NCBI RefSeq assembly: GCF_004368785.1 | Contig: NZ_SODM01000005.1 | Coordinates: forward strand, 62,001-126,000 | Reading direction: 5' to 3' | Length of the DNA stretch: 64,000 nt | Source: Flavobacterium sp. 270 | Lineage (GTDB): Bacteria > Bacteroidota > Bacteroidia > Flavobacteriales > Flavobacteriaceae | Shown here: piece after piece, positions 45,045-53,042 of the stretch | How positions within the stretch are numbered: the first letter of the stretch is position 1 | How the letters are laid out: each line of letters begins with the position of its first letter | Notes under the pieces: generated by a model | What the model was told of the DNA's origin: nothing | Databases searched by the model: none | The model's input: only the letters and a program-made list of their open reading frames with translations | Position numbers and translations under genes: made by a program

Positions 45045-45980
45045 ATGAAACAAACGACAAATGCAATCGTAATGATTCGTCCAGTTGCTTTTAGAATGAA
45101 TGAGCAAACGGCGGTTAATAATTATTATCAAAAAGTATTAGACGGACTTTTGCCAAGCACAGTTAATGCAAAAGCGCAACAAGAGTTTGATGCTTTTGTA
45201 GAAAAGTTAAGAGCAGTTGGTGTTGATGTTACTGTGATTGAAGATACTTTAGAAACGGATACTCCGGATAGTATTTTTCCGAACAACTGGGTTTCTTTCC
45301 ATGAAAATGGAGATGTAGCTTTGTATCCAATGTTTGCAGAAAACCGTCGTCAGGAACGTCGTGAAGATATTTTGGACACTCTTGAAGATAAAGGTTTTGA
45401 AATTGCCAATATCATGGACTATACTTCTGCAGAAGAAGACGGTATTTTTCTTGAAGGAACTGGAAGTCTGCTTTTAGATCGCGCAAACGGAAAAGCATAT
45501 TGTGCTTTGTCTCCACGAGCAGATGAAGAATTGTTTATTGAATTTTGTGAGGACTTTGATTATGCTCCAGTAATTTTTGAAGCTTTTCAAACTGTTGATG
45601 GAGAACGTAAACTAATTTATCATACTAATGTGATGATGTGCTTAGGTGAAACTTTTACCGTTATTTGCGCAGATTGTATTGATGATAAAAAAGAACGCAA
45701 AATGGTTTTGGATAATCTCAAAACAGATGGTAAAGAAATTGTTTTGATCACTGAAGATCAGGTAAATAATTTTGCAGGGAATATGTTAGAAGTTCGAGGT
45801 ACAAATGATAAAAAGTATATTGTCATGAGTGCATCGGCTCATCAAAGTTTGACTCCAAAGCAAATTTCACAATTAGAAAGTCATGCTGAAATATTAAGTT
45901 CAAGTTTAGATACAATTGAAGCTTGTGGTGGTGGAAGTGCAAGATGTATGATGGCTGAAGTATTTTTGCCGAGAAGCTAA
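45045..45980 (+). CDS. ctlX: Citrulline-utilisation hydrolase type (CtlX) pentein-fold protein
   Basis: 311 residues of the CtlX/arginine-deiminase-related group. Signatures are MIRPVAFRMNEQT, TPDSIFPNNWVSFHENG, FLEGTGSLLLDR, the His in IYHTNVMMCLGE, and the Cys in CGGGSARCMMAEVFLP (about 300). CtlX is named for citrulline hydrolysis to ornithine. With the DDAH-like gene it would make a two-step route from methylarginine through citrulline to ornithine; this pathway is inferred from the pairing and not shown. The gene ends at a shared terminator with marC. Confidence 0.8.
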   Translation: MKQTTNAIVMIRPVAFRMNEQTAVNNYYQKVLDGLLPSTVNAKAQQEFDAFVEKLRAVGVDVTVIEDTLETDTPDSIFPNNWVSFHENGDVALYPMFAENRRQERREDILDTLEDKGFEIANIMDYTSAEEDGIFLEGTGSLLLDRANGKAYCALSPRADEELFIEFCEDFDYAPVIFEAFQTVDGERKLIYHTNVMMCLGETFTVICADCIDDKKERKMVLDNLKTDGKEIVLITEDQVNNFAGNMLEVRGTNDKKYIVMSASAHQSLTPKQISQLESHAEILSSSLDTIEACGGGSARCMMAEVFLPRS

Positions 45981-46002
45981 ACAGATAGATTGAAAAAAAA
46001 AT

Positions 46003-46042
46003 AAAAAGGGATAAAGCTATTCAATAGTTTTATCCCTTTTTT
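46003..46042. terminator. Bidirectional terminator between ctlX and marC
   Basis: GGGATAAAGCTAT (46008-46020) pairs with ATAGTTTTATCCC (46024-46036) with one G-U pair, flanked by A5 and T5-6. It can end both the plus-strand ctlX and the minus-strand marC transcripts. Confidence 0.9.
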
Positions 46043-46061
46043 ATGAATAAGCAAAAAAGAA

Positions 46062-46691
46062 TTACATCAAATTTCCTTTTACTATATTAATTATTGAACT
46101 TACTATATATTGAATTCCAATTGAAATTACAATAAAACCGACAATTCTGGAAATGGCTACAATCCCAGAAGCACCTAATATTCTAGCTAAATAATGAGCA
46201 CTTTTTAAAATTATAAAAATCACAACTGCAATAGCTAAAATGGCTAAGCTTGAAATTATAATTTCTTCCATTTGATGATGCTCTTGGTAAAAAGCAATCA
46301 ATAAAGAAATCGATCCTGGTCCTGCCAGCATAGGTATTGCTAATGGTGTCAAAGCAATATCATTACGATGTTGTGCGTCATTTTCAATCTTTTTGTTGAT
46401 ACCTCTCTTTTTATTGAATTTTCCTGAAAGCAATGAGAATCCAGAATTTACAATTATAAGACCGCCCGCAATTCGAAGTGCGTCAATACTAATTCCGAAA
46501 AAAGTCAAGACATACTTACCGATTAAAAAGGAAACCATTAAAATAATAAAAACATTTATAGCGGTCCATAACGAAATTCTAGAACGCTCTTTTTGAGAAT
46601 CATCCTGTGTAAGTCCGACAAAAATAGGTACAGTTCCAATTGGATTTAATACTGAAAAAAGAGCGGCAAATAAGTAAATAAATAAATCCAT
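46062..46691 (-). CDS. MarC family integral membrane protein
   Basis: A 209-residue six-helix membrane protein of UPF0056/MarC. The opening FAALFSVLNPIGTVPIFVGL and the later LAIPMLAGPGSISLLI (with the PxxxGPG motif) are diagnostic. An early proposal that MarC gives multidrug resistance was not sustained; the function is unknown. It converges with ctlX and is divergent from the lipoprotein gene. Confidence 0.85.
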   Translation of the reverse strand: MDLFIYLFAALFSVLNPIGTVPIFVGLTQDDSQKERSRISLWTAINVFIILMVSFLIGKYVLTFFGISIDALRIAGGLIIVNSGFSLLSGKFNKKRGINKKIENDAQHRNDIALTPLAIPMLAGPGSISLLIAFYQEHHQMEEIIISSLAILAIAVVIFIILKSAHYLARILGASGIVAISRIVGFIVISIGIQYIVSSIINIVKGNLM

Positions 46692-46991
46692 ATAATTATT
46701 ATTGATTAAGGTAAAAGTAGTTTTTTTTTGAGACTTTAAAGTTATTTGTGAGAGACTATTATATTGTTTTTTGAAAATGGGAATACAATTTATTGATTAA
46801 TCGAATGCAGTTAATTCTAATTTTTATTATTCAGTTCCCGGAAGCCTTACATAGTCTTAAAGTAGTATAAAAATGACGTATTGTTGTTCTTTTTTGACTA
46901 TTGGTATTGTAAAATTGTATTAATCTAAAGTTTCTGATTGTTTATTGACATCAGTAACAGTAGATTGTATATTAATTTAAAACCAATAATT
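46692..46991. other. Intergenic region between marC and the orphan lipoprotein
   Basis: 300 bases, AT-rich, without a recognisable gene, hairpin or complete promoter. A TAAAATTG at 46911-46918 and TTTG at 46894-46897 have the wrong spacing. I see nothing else in it. Confidence 0.6.
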
Positions 46992-47480
46992 ATGATGAAG
47001 AAAATACTAGTTTTTTTTATAATTATCGTTTTTTTTGGATGCGATAATTCAGAAGAAAATAAAGATCTTTGTTCTTATTATAACACAACAGTTATGTTTT
47101 CTGTTTTAAATTCTGAACATGAAGATTTATTAAATCCAGAAAATTTAACCCATTTGGATGTGTCGAAGATAAAATTATTTAATGTGATAAACGGAAAAAC
47201 GGTTGAATTTTATGATCCGAATTTAGACAGTCCGAGAAATTTTAAAATTTTAAAATATGATTATGATGATGTATATCATATTACAATATCTTTAAATGAT
47301 ATTGATAAGTCTGCTAAAACTAAAACTTATATTCAATGGAATGAAAAAGATACAGATACTTTAGAGTCAACTTTTAATAAAACAAAATGTTCAACTATAA
47401 CCAATCAAGTCTGGCTAAATGGTAAGCTTGTTTGGGATTATAAAATGGATGATAAAGATTATCCAATTATAATAAAATAA
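46992..47480 (+). CDS. Orphan lipoprotein
   Basis: 162 residues from the ATG at 46992 (MMKKILVFFIIIVFFGCDNSEENKD). The lipobox VFFGC (Cys17) directly follows the hydrophobic stretch. An upstream non-ATG start (46938) would add a hydrophilic extension that hides the signal, so it is rejected. The mature part is Asp/Lys/Asn-rich and predicted soluble with two further cysteines (CSYYN and KCSTI). No family recognised. It is terminated by its own hairpin (47495-47521). Confidence 0.65.
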   Translation: MMKKILVFFIIIVFFGCDNSEENKDLCSYYNTTVMFSVLNSEHEDLLNPENLTHLDVSKIKLFNVINGKTVEFYDPNLDSPRNFKILKYDYDDVYHITISLNDIDKSAKTKTYIQWNEKDTDTLESTFNKTKCSTITNQVWLNGKLVWDYKMDDKDYPIIIK

Positions 47481-47494
47481 CAAATAAAAATTTT

Positions 47495-47523
47495 AAAAGC
47501 CAGACATTATGTTTGGCTTTTTG
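47495..47523 (+). terminator. Intrinsic terminator after the orphan lipoprotein
   Basis: AAAAGCCAGACA (47495-47506) pairs with TGTTTGGCTTTT (47510-47521), one G-U pair, followed by T. Confidence 0.85.
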
Positions 47524-47618
47524 TTGTCATAAATGAATGTTTTCGATTTTATAAAAAAGGTAAAAGTAAAACGATAAAGACTAAATCTTATTTGATTACT
47601 TTTGTGTAATATTATAAA

Positions 47619-47987
47619 ATGATGAAAAATAAAAAAACCCTAGTTCTTGGTGCTACCACAAAACCAGATAGATATGCTTTTAGAGCTGTAAATGCCTTAG
47701 TTCAAAAAGGACATACTGTATTAGCAATTGGACAAAATACTGGAGAAGTGGCCGGTGTTAAAATTCAGACCAAAGCAATACCTGTAAAAAATATAGATAC
47801 TATAACTTTATATTTAAACCCTACACGCCAGCGTGATTACTACAATTATATTGTCGAAGCGCAACCTAAACGTGTAATTTTTAATCCCGGGACAGAAAAC
47901 CCTGAGCTTTATCAATTGTTAGAACTTAATGATATAAAGGCAGAAGTAGCTTGTACTTTGGTTCTATTGGCAACAAATCAATATTAA
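47619..47987 (+). CDS. CoA-binding domain protein (Rossmann fold)
   Basis: A 122-residue small protein of the CoA_binding_2/YccU group: KTLVLGATTKPDRYAFRAVN (glycine loop), then GHTVLAIGQNTGEVAGV and RVIFNPGTENPELYQLL. The single domain resembles the CoA-binding half of succinyl-CoA synthetase alpha; a function is not known. Start may be the first or the second of two Met codons (47619 or 47622). TACTTTTG (47597-47604) upstream is a -7 candidate. recR follows after 106 bp. Confidence 0.8.
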   Translation: MMKNKKTLVLGATTKPDRYAFRAVNALVQKGHTVLAIGQNTGEVAGVKIQTKAIPVKNIDTITLYLNPTRQRDYYNYIVEAQPKRVIFNPGTENPELYQLLELNDIKAEVACTLVLLATNQY

Positions 47988-48093
47988 TTTTTGAAATTAT
48001 TCTTCTTTCGTAATATTTCAAAAAGATGATTCGTAATGCTTTTTAATTGATGCTAAAGTGAGGTAAAGCAATAAAAGTGTTACTTTTGTTCCC

Positions 48094-48714
48094 ATGGAAT
48101 TTTCATCAAAATTAATAGAAAAAGCAGTCAACGAAATGTCTCAATTACCTGGAATTGGTAAACGTACAGCATTACGTTTAGTTTTGCATTTATTAAAACA
48201 ACCAAAAGAACAGACAGGATTTTTATCTCAGGCATTATTGAATATGCGTGAGGATATTAAGTTTTGCGAAAATTGCCATAATATATCAGATACAAAAGTT
48301 TGTGAAATTTGTGCTAATTCGATTAGAAATCACCATCTTATTTGTGTAGTAGAAGATATTCGAGATGTCATGGCTATTGAAAATACTGGACAATACAAAG
48401 GAATTTATCACGTTTTAGGAGGTAAAATTTCTCCAATAGAAGGTGTTGGCCCAAGTCAGTTGAATATCTCAAGTTTAGTAGAAAAAGTTAAGTTGGGAAA
48501 AGTGATTGAGATTATTTTTGCCCTAAGTTCTACAATAGAAGGAGATACCACAAATTTTTACATTTATAAACAAATAGCAGAATCAGAGATTGTGATTTCT
48601 ACAATTGCAAGAGGGATATCTGTAGGAGATGAATTAGAATATGCAGATGAAGTTACACTTGGGAGAAGTATTTTGCATCGAGTTCCATTTGAAAAGACTT
48701 TTAAAAATAATTAA
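48094..48714 (+). CDS. recR: Recombination protein RecR
   Basis: A 206-residue RecR of the RecFOR gap-repair pathway. Present: the N-terminal helix-hairpin-helix (AVNEMSQLPGIGKRTALRL), a C4 zinc finger (CENCHNISDTKVCEIC, about 57-72), and the Toprim domain (ICVVEDIRDVMAIENTGQYK). TACTTTTG (48081-48088) ends 5 bases before the ATG, so the mRNA may be leaderless. It is the last housekeeping gene before the polysaccharide locus. Confidence 0.96.
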   Translation: MEFSSKLIEKAVNEMSQLPGIGKRTALRLVLHLLKQPKEQTGFLSQALLNMREDIKFCENCHNISDTKVCEICANSIRNHHLICVVEDIRDVMAIENTGQYKGIYHVLGGKISPIEGVGPSQLNISSLVEKVKLGKVIEIIFALSSTIEGDTTNFYIYKQIAESEIVISTIARGISVGDELEYADEVTLGRSILHRVPFEKTFKNN

Positions 48715-48731
48715 TCAAATAAAAGTTAGAT

Positions 48732-48762
48732 TTTCAGAAGATTAAAGGAAAGTCTATATTTG
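48732..48762 (+). promoter_or_regulatory. Promoter of the first polysaccharide operon
   Basis: TTTC (48732-48735), 19 bases, TATATTTG (48755-48762). The final TTG of the -7 box could be misread as a start codon of the export lipoprotein; the true ATG is 16 bases further on. Confidence 0.65.
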
Positions 48763-48777
48763 CGAAAAAATTCCCCA

Positions 48778-49566
48778 ATGACACAAAAAAGTTTTTATAT
48801 ACTATTATTAGTTAGTACTCTATTTACATCATGCATTCCTATTAAAGATTTGGTATATCTGCAAGATAAGAATAATACAGAAGAACAAAGCTCAATTGCT
48901 CAGGTAAGTTCAAAACCTTATAGATTACAAGTAAACGATGTTATAAGTGTAAATATAAAAGCTATTGATCCTAAACTTGTTGCTATTTTTAATACAACCG
49001 AAAGTGCTACTACGGCAAAATCTGAAACAGGTTTATATTTTGATGGATTTACGATTGATGATCATGGTAATATAAGAATGCCAATCTTAGGCGAAATAAA
49101 TGTAATTGGTTATACGCTTGAAGAAGTAAGAGTTAAAATTGAGAAAAAATTACTTGAAGAATATTTTAAAAGTGAGGCAAATATTTTTGTTACAGTAAAA
49201 TTAGCAGGTTTTAGATATACAATAAATGGTGAGGTAGGGAGTACTGGAACAAAAACATTGTTTCAAACCCATGTAAATATTATGGAAGCCATTGCAAATG
49301 CCGGTGATATTACTACAGTAGGAAATAGAAAAGAAGTGACTATAATTCGTCAGACTCCGACAGGAGTTCAAATGAATAATATTGATCTTACTGATGCTAA
49401 TGTAATGAAATCTCCTTATTATAATCTACAGCCTAACGATTATATATACATAAAGCCATTAAGACAAAAAGCATGGGGAACTGGACAAACAGGTATACAA
49501 TCAATTGGAACTGTTATTACATTATTATCTCTGGCAACCACGGTTTATTTAATTCTTAAAAATTAA
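48778..49566 (+). CDS. wza: Polysaccharide export outer-membrane lipoprotein (Wza-like)
   Basis: 262 residues from the ATG at 48778 (MTQKSFYILLLVSTLFTSC; lipobox FTSC, Cys19). An upstream in-frame TTG lies in the -7 promoter element and is rejected. The Poly_export domain starts SSKPYRLQVNDVISVNIKAI, and SLBB-type sequence follows (FRYTINGEVGSTGTKTLFQ). A C-terminal hydrophobic stretch IGTVITLLSLATTVYLILKN could be a membrane anchor or terminal helix. It would form the outer-membrane part of the exporter and is 10 bases upstream of the Wzc gene. Confidence 0.9.
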   Translation: MTQKSFYILLLVSTLFTSCIPIKDLVYLQDKNNTEEQSSIAQVSSKPYRLQVNDVISVNIKAIDPKLVAIFNTTESATTAKSETGLYFDGFTIDDHGNIRMPILGEINVIGYTLEEVRVKIEKKLLEEYFKSEANIFVTVKLAGFRYTINGEVGSTGTKTLFQTHVNIMEAIANAGDITTVGNRKEVTIIRQTPTGVQMNNIDLTDANVMKSPYYNLQPNDYIYIKPLRQKAWGTGQTGIQSIGTVITLLSLATTVYLILKN

Positions 49567-49576
49567 AATTCAAAAA

Positions 49577-52024
49577 ATGTTAGATATAAAAGATTTTTCG
49601 ATTTTTGAAAATCATTCAAATTTTGATTTTAAAGCATTTTTATTGAAAATTGCCAGTTATTGGAAATGGTTTTTAATTAGTTTGATAATTTCATTTACAA
49701 TTGCATATCAGGTAAATATCCGAAAAGAAAAAATTTACGAGATGCAGACATTAATTTCGATTAAAGAAGAAAGCAATCCATTCTTTACTTCAAATACTAG
49801 CTTGGTTTTTAACTGGGGCGGAATTTCTGATCAAGTAAATGGAATTTCGACGATTCTACAGTCAAGATCCCACAATGAGTTAGTTGTAGATAAGTTGCAA
49901 TTTTATATTGATTATTTTAAACAAGGAAAATATAATTTAATTGATGCTTATGGAGCAGTTCCATTTTATGTTGACATCGATAAGTCTAAAGGACAACTTG
50001 TAAATACTTTAATAAGTATTAAATTTTTAAGTGAAAATGAATATGAAGTTCGTATACCTTTCGAAAATAATTCCGTTTCATTAATAACTTACTCCAATAA
50101 TTCGTATTCTAACACGGCAGTTCAGCCTGTAGAATTTATTAAAAAATATAAAGTTGGTGAGGTGGTTTCTTTGCCTTTTTTAGATTGGAAACTCCAGATA
50201 AATGATAATCCCGGTTTTTATACAGGAAGCGAGTATTTTGTAAGATTTAATGATTTTGATGGTACTGTATCGCGTTATAGAGGGATAGCTGCTAATTCTG
50301 ATGATAAGGGTGGTTCTATAATAACATTGGGAATGCAAGGAACGAATAAAGCAAGAATGGTTGATTATTTAAATTCGACCGTAAAAATGCTTATTAAAAT
50401 TCAGTTAGACGGAAAAAATCAATTTGCAAACAATACAATAAAATTTATTGATAGTACTCTTGTTAATATGGAATCTCAGTTGAAACAGACAGGAGATGAA
50501 TTAAAATCCTTTAGAAAAGATAAAAAGATATATGAAATTGAGGGAGGAGCAGATAAGTTTTCTAATAAAATAACGAATTTTGACACTGAAAAAGATTTAG
50601 TTGCAAGGAAATTAACCTATTATAATTCATTAAAATCATATTTAAATAATAGTGTAGATTACTCGCGACTGCCAGCCCCTTCCGTTGCTGGAATTGAAGA
50701 TCCCAATATTGTTGCTAATGTTTCAAGATTAATTATACTTTCAACTCAAAGATCAGAAATGGCTTATGCTGTAAAAAGTGATAAAATTTTTAAAGATTTT
50801 GATAATCAAATGCGTGCCATAAAGGATGTTTTATTAGAAAATATCGAAACTGCAAAATCTTCGTTACTATATGATCTTTCAATGGTAAATGCTAAAATTG
50901 GTCAGGCTGAAAGTGTAATTAAAAGGCTGCCAGAAGAACAGCAAGAATTATTAAAAATTAAAAGAAAATACGATTTAAATGATAACATTTATACAGAATT
51001 TCTTCAAAAACGAAATGAAGCAGAAATTGTAAAAGCTTCAAATTTATCAGATATTCATTTTATTGATCCTGCAAAAGATATAGGCGAAGGATTAATTGGG
51101 CCTAAAACCTCGGTAAATTATGTTTTAGCGCTCTTTTTGGGTATTTTGATTCCATTATTATTCGTTTTTGTTGTGTTTTTTATCAATAATTCCATTCAAA
51201 ATCCAGATGATATTAGCAAATTAACGCAAATACCGTTAATTGGAGTAATTGGCGTAAATAAAGATTCTTTGAGTTTGGCAGTATTTGATAAACCTAAGTC
51301 TGCACTATCAGAAGCTTTCAGGGGAATTCGTTCTTCCTTACAGTTTTTATATAAAAAGCAACAAGTTAGCGGTTCGAAAACTTTAATGATTACTTCTTCG
51401 ATAAGTGGAGAAGGTAAAACATTTTGTTCTATTAATATTGCTACAGTTTTCGCATTAAGTGAAAAGAAAACCGTGATTGTTGGTTTAGATTTGAGAAAGC
51501 CAAGATTAGCAGATGAATTTAATTTGACAACCCAATTAGGGGTTGTGAATTATCTTATTAAGCAAAATAGTCTTGACGAAATTACAAATTCAACTAAAAT
51601 AGCAAATTTAGATGTTATACTTTCAGGTCCAATACCACCAAACCCTTCTGAACTTATATTAAGTGAAGCAATGGGAGAATTAATTGATGAATTAAAACAA
51701 AAATATGATTATGTAATATTAGATACCCCGCCTGTAGGTTTGGTTTCTGATGCATTGGAATTGGTTCAATTTGCTGATGTTACATTATATATTGTTAGAC
51801 AAAATTATACTAAAAAAGATATGATAACTTTGTTGAATACTAGAATTAAAAGAGGGGAATTAAATAATGCTAGTATTGTTTTAAATGGTTATGAAAACAA
51901 AGCTAAGTATGGTTCTACATATGGATATGGTTACGGTTACGGAGCATATTCAAATGGATATCATGATGAAGAAGAAAAATCTAATTTCTTGAAATCTATT
52001 TTTAGAAAATTAAGCAAGAAATAA
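49577..52024 (+). CDS. wzc: Polysaccharide co-polymerase with tyrosine autokinase (Wzc-type)
   Basis: An 815-residue inner-membrane BY-kinase. A Wzz domain with two membrane helices (about 31-50 and 513-538) flanks a long coiled-coil periplasmic part. The cytoplasmic kinase domain has Walker A SSISGEGKTF (about 606-616), Walker A' VIVGLDLRKPRL (about 633-644), and Walker B YVILDTPPVGL (about 711-721). The C-terminal tail is a tyrosine cluster (YGSTYGYGYGYGAYSNGY, about 774-791), the site of autophosphorylation that controls export in Wzc. Kinase and exporter functions are fused in one chain. Confidence 0.95.
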   Translation: MLDIKDFSIFENHSNFDFKAFLLKIASYWKWFLISLIISFTIAYQVNIRKEKIYEMQTLISIKEESNPFFTSNTSLVFNWGGISDQVNGISTILQSRSHNELVVDKLQFYIDYFKQGKYNLIDAYGAVPFYVDIDKSKGQLVNTLISIKFLSENEYEVRIPFENNSVSLITYSNNSYSNTAVQPVEFIKKYKVGEVVSLPFLDWKLQINDNPGFYTGSEYFVRFNDFDGTVSRYRGIAANSDDKGGSIITLGMQGTNKARMVDYLNSTVKMLIKIQLDGKNQFANNTIKFIDSTLVNMESQLKQTGDELKSFRKDKKIYEIEGGADKFSNKITNFDTEKDLVARKLTYYNSLKSYLNNSVDYSRLPAPSVAGIEDPNIVANVSRLIILSTQRSEMAYAVKSDKIFKDFDNQMRAIKDVLLENIETAKSSLLYDLSMVNAKIGQAESVIKRLPEEQQELLKIKRKYDLNDNIYTEFLQKRNEAEIVKASNLSDIHFIDPAKDIGEGLIGPKTSVNYVLALFLGILIPLLFVFVVFFINNSIQNPDDISKLTQIPLIGVIGVNKDSLSLAVFDKPKSALSEAFRGIRSSLQFLYKKQQVSGSKTLMITSSISGEGKTFCSINIATVFALSEKKTVIVGLDLRKPRLADEFNLTTQLGVVNYLIKQNSLDEITNSTKIANLDVILSGPIPPNPSELILSEAMGELIDELKQKYDYVILDTPPVGLVSDALELVQFADVTLYIVRQNYTKKDMITLLNTRIKRGELNNASIVLNGYENKAKYGSTYGYGYGYGAYSNGYHDEEEKSNFLKSIFRKLSKK

Positions 52025-52032
52025 TTTGGAAC

Positions 52033-53016
52033 ATGGAAAAGGTAGAAAAAACAACCATTTTAATTACAGGAGGTGCTGGTTTTATTGGTTCAAACTTATC
52101 TGAATATTTTTTAGGATTGGGTCATAAAGTAATTTGTTTAGATAATTTTTCAACAGGTCATCATCATAATTTAAAAGATTTTATTAATAACCTTGATTTT
52201 AAATTGATTGAAGGAGATATTCGAAATATTGAAGATTGTATCTTAGCAGTTCAAGGAGTTGATTTTGTATTGCATCAAGCGGCATTAGGATCTGTTCCCA
52301 GATCTATAAATGATCCTATTACAACAAATGATGTAAATGTCTCAGGATTTTTAAATATGTTGTCAGCTTCTCGTGACGCCAAAGTAAAGCGCTTTGTCTA
52401 TGCAGCAAGTTCTTCAACTTATGGTGATTCTCAAGGTCTGCCAAAAGTTGAAGATATTATAGGTAAGCCATTATCTCCCTATGCTATAACAAAATATGTA
52501 AACGAATTGTATGCCGATATTTTTAGCAAAACGTACGGTTTAGAAACAATAGGATTACGATATTTTAATGTTTTTGGAAGAAAACAAGATCCAAATGGAG
52601 CTTACGCCGCAGTTATTCCAAAGTTTGTAATGCAATTGATGAATTATGAAAGTCCCATTATTAATGGTGATGGAAATTATTCTCGTGATTTTACATACAT
52701 AGATAATGTTATTCAGATGAATGAGTTGGCTATCACAAGTCAAAATCTGGAAGCTGTGAATACGGTTTACAATACAGCATTTGGTGATAGAAATACTTTA
52801 AATGATTTAGTTGGATATTTAAAAAAATATTTAGCCGAATTTGATTCAAAAATTGCTGATGTGCCTATTATTTATGGTGCGAATAGAGTTGGCGATATTC
52901 CACATTCGCTTGCTAGTATTGATAAAGCTAAAGCACTACTTGGTTATGATCCAAAATATTCTTTACAAGAAGGATTAAAAGAGGCGGTAAGCTGGTATTG
53001 GAATAATTTAAAATAA
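52033..53016 (+). CDS. wbpP: UDP-N-acetylglucosamine 4-epimerase (WbpP/TviC-type SDR)
   Basis: A 327-residue SDR with the NAD loop GGAGFIGSNLSEYF, SSSTYGDSQGLPKVED, and the catalytic YAITK (Tyr about 150). The string of motifs TIGLRYFNVFGRKQDPNGA and VIPKFVMQLM matches the WbpP group, which interconverts UDP-GlcNAc and UDP-GalNAc (or their uronic acids in TviC). A WbpO/TviB-type dehydrogenase is in the second operon, so UDP-GalNAcA is the likely joint product. Confidence 0.85.
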   Translation: MEKVEKTTILITGGAGFIGSNLSEYFLGLGHKVICLDNFSTGHHHNLKDFINNLDFKLIEGDIRNIEDCILAVQGVDFVLHQAALGSVPRSINDPITTNDVNVSGFLNMLSASRDAKVKRFVYAASSSTYGDSQGLPKVEDIIGKPLSPYAITKYVNELYADIFSKTYGLETIGLRYFNVFGRKQDPNGAYAAVIPKFVMQLMNYESPIINGDGNYSRDFTYIDNVIQMNELAITSQNLEAVNTVYNTAFGDRNTLNDLVGYLKKYLAEFDSKIADVPIIYGANRVGDIPHSLASIDKAKALLGYDPKYSLQEGLKEAVSWYWNNLK

Positions 53017-53042
53017 AATAAGAATCGAGATAATAGTAAAAA

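Noticed and set aside
46938..46991. Upstream start for the orphan lipoprotein
   Set aside because: It would place about 18 mostly polar residues before the lipobox signal. The ATG pair at 46992 gives a normal lipoprotein signal.
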